Both the position numbers and the translations under genes were made by a program. From NCBI GenBank assembly GCA_021229015.1, contig CM037782.1:41717226-41781225 (forward strand): 64,000 bases of DNA. The letters are read 5' to 3'. The notes beneath the pieces were generated by a model. That model saw only the letters and a list, made by a program, of their open reading frames with translations, ran no database searches and was not told the origin of the DNA. The stretch is from Solen grandis (lineage: Eukaryota; Mollusca; Bivalvia; Adapedonta; Solenidae). Positions 12,101 through 21,685 of this stretch are shown piece by piece (the stretch's first letter is position 1; every line of letters starts with the position of its first letter).

Positions 12101-14303
12101 ACATTTTATTTGTGCCAGGAAAAAAAACTGTTTTTCAATAACTTTTAGTAAAACACATAAACGTGCGTACTTTGATCACATTATTGTTAAGATTAATAAA
12201 TACGATCAATGCATTGACATATTTCATGCACTGATTTATAGATTTATAAGGAATTTTTACTGCGATGATACTCCCAAAATGATAACGCAACCCAATCAGT
12301 TTGCCAGTTTGCACCAATTGTTGTGTTTCTTTCCTTGTTCTATGCCAACAACTGTAGAGAATTAGTAATCACTTGACCATCATGGACATAAAAATAAGAC
12401 CTCTGACGACATTGTGTACACCGGTCTTACTGACCTGCGTGAAGCCACTCTAACCATGATGGGAACGCAGTACTTTTTTAACATGGTGGCTTGAACACGG
12501 AAGTGATATAATAATTCAATTGTAAAGCGAAAAACAATTTAAACGCCTTTTGTTAGATCTACTGCAGATAAAGATAATATTCACATCCAAAAGATATAAA
12601 GTGTTTTAAAAAAAGAAATTTCCATCTCTACGCAGATTAAACATTTACTCACGTATCTGTTAAGCTAATTAGTAGTATAGTATGACTTGAAATAGGTACG
12701 CCACATTTTTGTGGAGGACACACTTTTGTGGTGGACAATATCTAAAGCGTGCTGAACTCGGGACAACAAAGACCTACGATTGGTCGACGGAAACGCCCGA
12801 CTATCACCGAATTGTCATCAACTACAGGTAAGCTAGAGGGTTACAGGTAAAATGTGTTATCTTAGTGTACGAAATGGTTCTGTCTTAAGCGAAATCCCTA
12901 TCTCTTTTTTTCCACGATATTCGGTAGATAGGATAGTCTCACCCTGGATATATTACAACGTAGACTCGGTATATTTAGCCATAGGCTATAGACACATAAT
13001 TGTTTGTTTGAAGGCTTCACGTTACAATAGTTTGTGTATTTGGTTTTACGAAGTGGACACCTAACGAAGTGCACTATGATAAGTCTACGGTTTTGATTAT
13101 ACTATTGGTTTCGTGAGAAAAGTCGGTTTCTCCATGGCGTAGGTGATGAGAGATTGGTCTACACCCAGTTCAGTTGATCCATATATATACCACTCCATAA
13201 GAAATAAGAAATATGTTTATAACAGACTCGAATATGAAAATAATTATCGTCGATAAGAACTATCGAATTAATTCAACGTAAAGCTGACCCATAAAATGTC
13301 ACCTTGCAATTACTAATTCAAGTCGGGGTCTTTTTTATATTATTTAATTTAAAGTAATGACTACATGCATCAAATAATTGCTATACACATAAAAGTTATT
13401 TTGCTTAGTCTAGAATATGAAAATGTTAATGATATTACTAATTGATAATGTGTTAGATATTAAATATTATCAGGACACAAATGAAACGGAATAGCTATGA
13501 CCGCGATAAACATCGTGAAAGAAAACAATTTAACGAATAGCTGTGGGTTTCTTGAATTTAATACTATGAACGACAAAATGTTACTGGTACTTTTAAAAGA
13601 ATCAAAGCGCTCAGTGCGCTGAGAGACGGCAGCCGGATTAACAGAAAAAAAGCTGTGATTCTTAATTATTGATACAATAGAGGCAAAAGCCACATGACGC
13701 AAAAACTCCACACTCTCTTCCGCAATTATAGTCGGTAGTAAGACAATCGAATTCACACTCTATTTGTTACAAAACAATCAGAATTAGAGTCATGAACCTG
13801 ACTGTATGAACTTCAGAAGTAGGTCATTCCCTAGGACTCGATTTATATACACTATATACTGTTACTTAAGTTTAAAACTTGACAAGGTACTTAATTGTTT
13901 TAGATACTTGAATGTTTGTTTCTATTTCAAAGTTACGAAATGCTTTGGGAGTAACCTAACTCGCTTTCATGCAAAATTACGCGTGAACTACTTTATATAA
14001 CATTTCATTTTAATGTATAAACATACTTTACATTTCATTTTAATGTATAAATCAGAACACTTCAGTCTTCAAAGGTACACGTTAAAAAAAAAAAAAAAAA
14101 TTGTAAGTTGAATGAAAACATAAATAAATCCTTTAAAATGTTGTTAACAAAAATGTGCGGAAAGCGTGAAATCGTTACCATTCTATCAATTTGTTTTTCC
14201 ACTGCTCTGTTTTCATCACACAAAGAAAGTCTTTGCTTTCAATGACACGCTTATGTAATTGTATAATGGCTGGGGAAAGTTTTGAAATGTGCATAACCTC
14301 CGC
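9106..14303. other. Gene-free stretch
   Basis: I see no supported gene. Open frames are short (at most about 100 codons) and unrecognisable. The notable structures are the hairpin at 11083-11224, a short duplication of 'catttcattttaatgtataa' near 14003 and 14032, and a poly-A run at about 14084-14100. Around 12700 there are short degenerate repeats of 'ttttgtgg.ggaca'. The rest is ordinary AT-rich intergenic or intronic DNA. Confidence 0.55.
11083..11224. mobile_element. Hairpin MITE or long dyad, 142 bp
   Basis: The left arm 'agaatactaggttagtgttg' continues with 'gacatggataa.tttatcctgc'. The right arm '.caacactaacctagtattct' mirrors it, and the arms meet at 'aaaccgcgagccttggcgagcggttt'-type sequence around 11150. 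Pairing covers almost the whole length with a few mismatches. No coding capacity and no certain target duplication are seen. Confidence 0.8.
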
Positions 14304-14738
14304 TCAAGATTGAATAATGTCCTTTTCATTTACTGCTTTCAACATATCTTCAAAGTAAAAATCAATTTGATATTCTTCATCATTAGTGTTCATAATACAG
14401 TCGTGTTGGTGTTGAGAAGGATGGTTTGTATGACATCCATAACAGTTCTTTCTCACTGTCATTCCTTTTACTTCACACAATACTTTCGCATATAGAAAGT
14501 CAAAATATGAATTCATCAACATCACATTTGCAGATGGTGAAATGCAATGATCAGTTGGTGGAGTTGTAAAGTCTTCTTCATCGACATTGACCGTCATTGA
14601 ATCACAGCTTTTATTATCATTCATTATATCCTCGGATAGTGTATTGAAACAAGCAATTCTACATGTACGATGTGCTCTTTTTGTGTGGTGAAGAGGTTCT
14701 GAGTGAACATTGAAAATTTTACAGTATTTATATTTCAC
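14304..14738 (-). CDS. Cys/His-rich uncharacterised protein fragment with CYGC..HPSQ motif
   Basis: This is a 144-codon open frame ending at a TGA. Past the stop, about 50 further codons (QLHKRVIESKDFLCVMKT) read in the same frame, so the stop may be a decay mutation. Features are an N-terminal Cys/His stretch (HHTKRAHRTCRIACF), an acidic middle, then VLCEVKGM followed by CYGCHTNHPSQHQHDC, a likely metal-binding motif. I associate this motif with multicopy uncharacterised genes in bivalves, but cannot name a function. It lies on the same strand as, and about 200 bases downstream of, the BIR domain at 14941-15228. The two may once have formed one protein. It is probably a decayed mobile-element or expanded-family copy. 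Confidence 0.5.
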   Translation of the reverse strand: MKYKYCKIFNVHSEPLHHTKRAHRTCRIACFNTLSEDIMNDNKSCDSMTVNVDEEDFTTPPTDHCISPSANVMLMNSYFDFLYAKVLCEVKGMTVRKNCYGCHTNHPSQHQHDCIMNTNDEEYQIDFYFEDMLKAVNEKDIIQS

Positions 14739-14879
14739 ACAACTTTCAAATTCAAACGGTCACTTTTTTTTTTTTTCTTTGTTTTTGTTTTTGAATTCTA
14801 ACGGTCACTTTTATTTTTCCGCCTATCTGATCAACACCTCCATGATAGAGGTCGCCATGATTGAACAACGGTTGTGGAT

Positions 14880-15605
14880 AAAAAGTTTTCCAAGGGTTCC
14901 AAGATTGATCAATGCCATTTTGTGAAATATTGCTTTTTAACTATTCTATGATTTTTAAAAATAAACAACTTGGTGAATGCAATCTGTGTTCTATTAATGG
15001 ATCGTCTGATCGTCTATTTTTCCCCAACTTGTGTAGTCTTAAGGCATATGAAAAACACTCCACTGTGTCATTTTGTTTTACCCGTAAATTGAAATATCCA
15101 GCTGATGAAAGCTGAAACTTGTTAGGTTGCATTTGAGGCGGCCACAAATCAAAGCTGTTTAAACGATCTCAAAACATATCAAGGGTGATGACTTAAAGTC
15201 CAACTCTATTAATTTTTTTTGTTGACATGATGACAGTCCGTTTAAGATGGATGACAAAAATTGTATACTCTCTTTTAAATCACACTGGTTTTCAATTTTT
15301 TTTTAACTGAATGTGAATTTCTTTCGTTCTTTTTTTCAAACACACTTTGATTTGATGTCGTTTTCTTTTTAACACCATCATAAAACCGGCTTCTAAAGTA
15401 CATGTTATTATATTACTCCCCAGGTAACCATGTAATTTTTTCAAATCCCTCTTCATTCATCTCATTATTTTATTTTTGTAAAAGTTGTGCTTGAGCCATT
15501 TTCAATTCGCAGAAAAACAGCCACATGTATTGGATACTTTAAAGTCACTGAGTTGGTAATAAAAGAACAAAACAATATTCGTTTTGTATACACATCAAAC
15601 ACTTG
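14880..15605. repeat. Direct-repeat copy of the BIR block found at 18400-19110
   Basis: Sequence from about 14975 ('ggtgaatgcaatctgtgttc') to 'cacatcaaacacttg' near 15603 is the same as 18475-19110, with scattered substitutions and indels. The same block is present inverted at about 17715-18340. There are thus three copies: two direct and one inverted. The 14880-14975 segment also matches the centre of the palindrome. Confidence 0.85.
14941..15228 (-). pseudogene. BIR (IAP-repeat) domain, third copy, decayed
   Basis: This is a baculovirus-IAP-repeat domain copy related to those at 18089 and 18727. It reads WPPQMQPNKFQLSSAGYFNL, then NDTVECFSYALRLHKLG and SDDPLIEHRLHSPSC. BIR hallmarks seen are the WP, the LS.AGYF, the DTV.CF, the DDP..EH and the final Cys. 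The second zinc-ligand Cys of the C-x2-C pair is Tyr here. An eight-A run near the predicted start codon (15228) shifts the frame relative to the other copies. It retains the frame around the VK(Q)NDTV junction that the other two copies have lost. It belongs to the 14880-15605 repeat block. Confidence 0.75.
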
Positions 15606-15871
15606 GGGAAAAAAATGCAACGTACACCTCATCTCATCTCTTTACCTTATTAAAAAAAAAATACCAAACGATCAATGCTATTCTCATCCTTTCTTTATAA
15701 GCACTGAAAACAATAGCATGCCGTCAATAAAAGAACAATACAACGTTCACCTTATCTGATCAATAGGAGTTCCACCGCATCACATTCATAAACGTTTACG
15801 ACACCTTAAAGACGTCAAAATAGTCCGTAATTTTAATTTCTAATTGTTCAATTGCACTAACCAAGTCATTG

Positions 15872-17477
15872 CTATGTATGAAGTTGTCTTTGACAGTATG
15901 TGGTTGATTTACACTCCCCTCTCTTAACATTTATTACAAGCCGGTCTGCAATGCCTGTTTTTTCTTCTACAGCCACATGATTTTGATTCACAGAAACTTT
16001 TCTCACATTCAAATCCAACAGTCCAAAGCTTAACCGATTCATTTATTTTTCTTCAGAATTTTCATGTGTGTCCCATACAATTTCTAATTCATTGTTTTTT
16101 TTATTGCCCAGCCATGATTGATCTGGGTATATAACATTAGAAGAGAGACACTGATCCCATACTTTGACTACCCAGCAACACCTCTTCCAGTGAAGTAAGA
16201 GAGCCTCAAAGGACGGGATATATTTTTCTTCTGAATCTGCTCTGAAAAACAAAGACTGTCTAATTTTCCTAACAAATAATTCATGATTAGCATAAGTTGA
16301 AAGATCTTCACTTTTGAAATGAGCAAATACAGATTCTGAACTGTTCAAAAATGTAAATGTTTGAAAAAAGCATACTTGTATTTCCTAAAGTATTCTATGC
16401 AAACTAAACGAATAAATGACAGAAATCCGTCCATGTAATTTTCTTTGAAATTACCTAATGTACCAATGCATATGTCATTTTAATGTACTACAACCATTTA
16501 TAAAACTGAAATGACTTTTCAGAGTTTGAAGAAAAGAGGATGTGCCATGTCCAACAAAATATGCAACAAAATCACAACCAGTACATATGTATAACATTTG
16601 AATAATGTTCATACAATCTGCACTTGTTGACATAAAATCTGTATCCTGATTTATCAGTTGTTTGAGTTTATGCATGCCAATGTAATGTTTGTCACTGAAA
16701 TCAGTTAGTATATATCTAAAATCTAAAATCTAAATTCATCCATTTTAGGAACACCTTTATGATAAACATCATTGTCTGGAAAAAATATTATGACTTTGCT
16801 GAATTTACTAAGTTTCGCATAAAAATCAAACCAAGCTATCTGCTTCTTTTATATTTGTTTTGTGGGAAATGAGCTTAGTATTACTCCCATTTTAATCATA
16901 TTAGCCTCCGCTTCATGTAATCCACCAATAACAAAACTTTTATTCGATGTCAATAGATGCAGACCTAGATGAATTAATTCTTTTTTCCAACAACTCCGTT
17001 TTATTACCCCTATTTTGCACGAGCAGTTTCCAATTAGATGGTAAACATGTGTTAACATCAAGATTTTCAACTGGACTAATATTACTGTCTCCAATTCTTT
17101 CCTTCCTAATGAAACATTTTGGAGAATAAGGGTCACTTAAAACAGAATCAAAGGCCAAACATACTTCTTTTAAACCCTGATTCAAATGTGGAAGAACATG
17201 CTTTCTAAATAAAACTGACAACTATTCACAAAACGTTTTGTAGAATCGTACAGGTGTTTAATAAACAATAAACATAGCATCAATGATCAAAGAACCCATT
17301 TCAACAATGGGTAACCCCACTGAAAATTCATCTGCATAGTATCGGTTATAAGCATCTTTTTAATCTTTGACTTATTTGATACAATCATTTCACCATTTTC
17401 TGTAGCTATAGCTCTAGTAGTGAAATAAATTGTTCAAGGTCTTGAACAGGAAGATTTTGCTGATTTGACCACTCCAT
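15872..17477 (-). pseudogene. PIN/XPG-nuclease-like uncharacterised protein, left-arm copy
   Basis: Frames read in order from the Met at 17477: MEWSNQQNLPVQDLEQFI; then LFRKHVLPHLNQGLKEVCLA and FDSVLSDPYSPK, with CLPSNWKLLVQNRGNKTELL; then SNKSFVIGGLHEAEANMI; then LYICTGCDFVAYFVGHGTSS; then FEALLLHWKRCCWVVKVWDQ; ending near 15872. The order (V.FD..., P.NW..L...NKTEL, E.EA, TGCD....G.G) matches a multicopy invertebrate protein family that I recognise but that has no agreed function. The TGCD..GxG segment resembles the helix-hairpin region of XPG/FEN nucleases. Several frameshifts and stops make it a pseudogene. It is divergent from the BIR frame at 18089. Confidence 0.6.
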
Positions 17478-18088
17478 GATTATTTTTGTTATTTTAACTT
17501 CTTGCTGTTTATCTTTAAGAGATTTCTTATAACTGGAAGCGCTAGCTTTTTTGTTTTCACCTAAAACCTGTAAGTCTTAACACTTTTTGTTTAGGAAATA
17601 AATATTTGGATTGACAAAGAGAATTTTTATATATTGCTTAAAGTGGGGGTCTGCTTTGGAATGAATGCTCAGCAAGTTTTCAACTTGTGCAATTGAACCT
17701 CTCTTCAAGTGTTTGATGTGTATGCAAAACGAATATTGTTTTGTTCTTTTATTACCAACTCAGTGACTTTAAAGTATCCAATACATGTGGCTGTTTTTCT
17801 GCGAATTGAAAATGGCTCAAGCACAACTTTTACAAAAATAAAATAATGAGATGAATGAAGAGGGATTTGAAAATATTACATGGCTACCGAGGTAATATAA
17901 TAACATGTACTTTAGAAGCCGGTTTTATGATGGTGTTAAAAAGAAAACGACATCAAATCAAAGTGTGTTTGAAAGAACGAACGAAAGAAATTCACATTCA
18001 GTTAAAAAAAAATTTGAAAACCAGTGTGATTTAAAAGAGAGTACACATGTATACAATTTTTGTCATCATTCTTAAACGGACTGTCATC
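17478..18088. promoter_or_regulatory. Divergent intergenic segment between PIN-like and BIR frames
   Basis: Each arm has this roughly 600-base spacer (mirrored at 18728-19338) between two frames that start back to back. A shared bidirectional promoter is a reasonable inference, but I see no definite promoter motif. The segment includes a frame-open stretch (KASASSYKKSLKDKQQ) just before the PIN-like Met, so the true start of that gene may be further upstream. Confidence 0.3.
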
Positions 18089-18345
18089 ATGTCAACAAAA
18101 CAATTAATAGAGTTGGACTTTAAGTCATCATCCTTGATATGTTTTGAAAATCGTTTAAACAGCTTTGATTTGTGGCCGCCTCAAAGGCAACCTAACAAGC
18201 TTCAGCTTTCATCAGCTGGATATTTTAATTTACGGGTAAAAATGACACAGTGGAGTGTTTTTCATGTGCCTTTAGACTACACAAGTGGGGAAAAAATAGA
18301 CGATCAGACGATCCATTAATAGAACACAGATTGCATTCAACCAGT
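18089..18345 (+). pseudogene. BIR (IAP-repeat) domain, left-arm copy, frameshifted
   Basis: This begins MSTKQLIELDF, then FENRLNSFDLWPPQ, LSSAGYFNLRV. After a shift in the A-run near 18239-18244 it continues NDTVECFSCAFRLHKWG and SDDPLIEHRLHSTSC. These are the conserved BIR positions, with zinc ligands C-x2-C, H and C. The spacing between the second Cys and the His is 19 residues, longer than the usual 16. BIR domains bind caspases or IAP-binding motifs in inhibitors of apoptosis. Compared with the copy at 14941, four bases are lost at the shift point. The coding sequence runs into the palindrome centre, so anything downstream of the BIR is absent in this copy. Confidence 0.8.
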
Positions 18346-18465
18346 TGTATATGTATTTTTAAAATCAGTTGACAGTTAAAAGAATATTTCACAAAGGCAT
18401 TGATCAATTTGGAACCCTGAAATTTTGATGACAACGTTGTTTCAATGAGGTCCATGAGTTGCCAT

Positions 18466-18727
18466 ATTAACAATGGTGAATGCAATCTGTGTTCTATTAA
18501 TGGATCGTCTGATCGTCTATTTTTTCCCCACTTGTGTAGTCTAAAGGCACATGAAAAACACTCCACTGTGTCATTTTTACCCGTAAATTAAAATATCCAG
18601 CTGATGAAAGCTGAAGCTTGTTAGGTTGCCTTTGAGGCGGCCACAAATCAAAGCTGTTTAAACGATTTTCAAAACATATCAAGGATGATGACTTAAAGTC
18701 CAACTCTATTAATTGTTTTGTTGACAT
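18466..18727 (-). pseudogene. BIR (IAP-repeat) domain, right-arm copy, frameshifted
   Basis: This is the mirror image of the 18089-18345 copy, with the same start codon context, the same four-base loss and the same intact CFSC and DDPLIEH residues. The shared deletion shows it arose before the inverted duplication. It diverges just past the BIR at the palindrome centre, where the frame continues into unrelated codons. It has no RING, CARD or second BIR nearby. Confidence 0.8.
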
Positions 18728-19338
18728 GATGACAGTCCGTTTAAGAATGATGACAAAAATTGTATACATGTGTACTCTCTTTTAAATCACACTGGTTTTC
18801 AAAAAAAAATTTAACTGAATGTGAATTTCTTTCGTTCGTTCTTTCAAACACACTTTGATTTGATGTCGTTTTCTTTTTAACACCATCATAAAACCGGCTT
18901 CTAAAGTACATGTTATTATATTACCTCGGTAGCCATGTAATATTTTCAAATCCCTCTTCATTCATCTCATTATTTTATTTTTGTAAAAGTTGTGCTTGAG
19001 CCATTTTCAATTCGCAGAAAAACAGCCACATTTATTTGATACTTTAAAGTCACTGAGTTGGTAATAAAAGAACAAAACAATATTCGTTTTGCATACACAT
19101 CAAACACTTGAAGAGAGGTTCAATTGCACAAGTTGAAAACTTGCTGAGCATTCATTCCAAAGCAGACCCCCACTTTAAGCAATATATAAAAATTCTCTTT
19201 GTCAATCCAAATATTTATTTCCTAAACAAAAAGTGTTAAGACTTACAGGTTTTAGGTGAAAACAAAAAAGCTAGCGCTTCCAGTTATAAGAAATCTCTTA
19301 AAGATAAACAGCAAGAAGTTAAAATAACAAAAATAATC

Positions 19339-20877
19339 ATGGAGTGGTCAAATCAGCAAAATCTTCCTGTTCAAGACCTTGAACAATTTATTTCACTTAC
19401 TAGAGCTATAGCTACAGAAAATGGTGAAATGATTGTATCAAATAAGTCAAAGATTAAAAAGATGCTTATAACCGATACTATGCAGATGAATTTTCAGTGG
19501 GGTTACCCATTGTTGAAATGGGTTCTTTGATCATTGATGCTATGTTTATTGTTTATTAAACACCTGTAAGATTCTACAAAACGTTTTGTGAATAGTTGTC
19601 AGTTTTATTTAGAAAGCATGTTCTTCCACATTTGAATCAGGGTTTAAAAGAAGTATGTTTGGCCTTTGATTCTGTTTTAAGTGACCCTTATTCTCCAAAA
19701 TGTTTCATTAGGAAGGAAAGAATTGGAGACAGTAATATTAGTCCAGTTGAAAATCTTGATGTTAACACATGTTTACCATCTAATTGGAAACTGCTCGTGC
19801 AAAATAGGGGTAATAAAACGGAGTTGTTGGAAAAAAGAATTAATTCATCTAGGTCTGCATCTATTGACATCGAATAAAAGTTTTGTTATTGGTGGATTAC
19901 ATGAAGCGGAGGCTAATATGATTAAAATGGGAGTAATACTAAGCTCATTTCCCACAAAACAAATATAAAAGAAGCAGATAGCTTGGTTTGATTTTTATGC
20001 GAAACTTAGTAAATTCAGCAAAGTCATAATATATTTTCCAGACAATGATGTTTATCATAAAGGTGTTCCTAAAATGGATGAATTTAGATTTTAGATTTTA
20101 GATATATACTAACTGATTTCAGTGACAAACATTACATTGGCATGCATAAACTCAAACAACTGATAAATCAGGATACAGATTTTATGTCAACAAGTGCAGA
20201 TTGTATGAACATTATTCAAATGTTATACATATGTACTGGTTGTGATTTTGTTGCATATTTTGTTGGACATGGCACATCCTCTTTTCTTCAAACTCTGAAA
20301 AGTCATTTCAGTTTTATAAATGGTTGTAGTACACTAAATGACATATGCATTGGTACATTAGGTAATTTCAAAGAAAATTACATGGACGGATTTCTGTCAT
20401 TCGTTTAGTTTGCATAGAATACTTTAGGAAATACAAGTATGCTTTTTTCAAACATTTACATTTTTGAACAGTTCAGAATCTGTATTTGCTCATTTCAAAA
20501 GTGAAGATCTTTCAACTTATGCTAATCATGAATTATTTGTTAGGAAAATTAGACAGTCTTTGTTTTTCAGAGCAGATTCAGAAGAAAAATATATCCCGTC
20601 CTTTGAGGCTCTCTGACTTCACTGGAAGAGGTGTTGCTGGGTAGTCAAAGTATGGGATCAGTGTCTCTCTTCTAATGTTATATACCCAGATCAATCATGG
20701 CTGGGCAATAAAAAAACAATGAATTAGAAATTGTATGGGACACACATGAAATTTCTGAAGAAAAAAAAATGAATCGGTTAAGCTTTGGACTGTTGGATTT
20801 GAATGTGAGAAAAGTTTCTGTGAATCAAAATCATGTGGCTGTAGAAGAAAAAACAGGCATTGCAGACCGGCTTGTAA
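19339..20877 (+). pseudogene. PIN/XPG-nuclease-like uncharacterised protein, right-arm copy, cut by gap
   Basis: This is the mirror copy of 15872-17477, reading MEWSNQQNLPVQDLEQFI from 19339. The best segments are 19596-19877 (FRKHVLPHLNQGLKEV, NKTELLEKR), 19860-19968 (SNKSFVIGGLHEAEANMI), 20142-20408 (CTGCDFVAYFVGHGTSS) and 20769-20877. It shares most stops and frameshifts with the left copy, but differs at a few positions (for example 'gagtag' in one and 'ctgact' in the other near 20613). It therefore decayed mostly before duplication, with some private changes afterwards. The assembly gap removes its 3' end. Confidence 0.6.
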
Positions 20878-20977
20878 NNNNNNNNNNNNNNNNNNNNNNN
20901 NNNNNNNNNNNNNNNNNNNNNNNNNNNNNNNNNNNNNNNNNNNNNNNNNNNNNNNNNNNNNNNNNNNNNNNNNNNNN
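20878..20977. other. Assembly gap, 100 N
   Basis: Exactly 100 undetermined bases, a conventional placeholder length. It sits where the right arm of the palindrome would continue, which suggests the assembler failed on the inverted repeat. Confidence 0.99.
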
Positions 20978-20999
20978 TTAATTATTATAAATTAATATT

Positions 21000-21310
21000 G
21001 GAAATTTATCATAATTGAAGGGCGTTACATTTTTGCTATGTCATCAGACAGTCCAATCTTTATTATTAAAGAGGAACGTTTCATCTTTGCTTTATCATCC
21101 GACAGCTCAATCTCTATTTTTAAAGAGGAGCATTTCATTTTTGATATGCCATCAGACAGTCCAATCTCTGATATTAAAAAGGGACGTTTCATTTTGCTAT
21201 ACCATCAGACAAGGCAAACTCTCTCATAAAGCAGGGACGTTTCTTTTATGCTATACTATCAGACAGAGCAATTGATATTTTAAAAGAGGGACATTCCATT
21301 TTGCCAAGTG
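21000..21310. repeat. Five tandem copies of a 54-bp unit
   Basis: 'atcagacagtccaatctct'-type cores begin near 21043, 21097, 21151, 21204 and 21258. Each is followed by 'attaaagagg.acgtttcatt'-type sequence. Because 54 is a multiple of three, the array stays open in several frames. That makes the 86-codon frame at 21015-21275 look gene-like when it is not. Confidence 0.85.
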
Positions 21311-21558
21311 TATCATCGTCGAATACCCCCGACTGAAGTATTCCGTTACCCTACATGACATCATGCCGTGGGGAAATAGGTATGCAAACCGCCGTAATAC
21401 AGTAGTTATTGTTTAAATTATCGACTAATGAAAACGTGACTTATACATACAACACTCTCGGGCGTAGAGCCTTGAAAGTCGTGTCAACAATACATAATAA
21501 CATCGCCCGGCACCTGTACGAAAAGGCTTTTATGATTGGTTTTTAAAATGTGATGCGA

Positions 21559-21575
21559 CCAATGAAATGACGTAA
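21559..21575 (+). promoter_or_regulatory. CCAAT box plus CRE-like site upstream of FMO
   Basis: CCAAT at 21559-21563 and TGACGTAA at 21568-21575 lie about 115-125 bases before the FMO start codon. The pairing is typical of animal promoters. The assignment to FMO rests only on position. Confidence 0.4.
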
Positions 21576-21685
21576 TTTGACACGATCTAAAACGACTAAT
21601 TCCGCCGTAATATCCCACGGCCTATAGATGATCTAGAAATCAGCAGTGGTTATTCAACGATACGAGTGTATTAGTAATTGATTTA

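Larger units (their letters stand above)
15934..20877. mobile_element. Giant palindrome of about 4.9 kb carrying decayed BIR and PIN-like genes
   Basis: The left arm, from 'ttacaagccggtctgcaatg' at 15934 to about 18341, is mirrored by the right arm, from about 18475 to '...gaccggcttgtaa' at 20877. The centre is about 18342-18474. The mirror coordinates sum to about 36811-36816 throughout, so the arms are almost free of net indels. The right arm stops exactly at an assembly gap, so the outer boundary on that side is unknown. Each arm holds a divergent pair: a BIR-domain frame near the centre and a PIN/XPG-like frame reading outward. The mobile-element nature is inference from copy number and decay. 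Confidence 0.8.

Noticed and set aside
21015..21275. 86-codon frame with repeated HQT.QSL pattern
   Set aside because: It is the 54-bp tandem repeat read in frame; two frames are open at once, as expected of a unit divisible by three.
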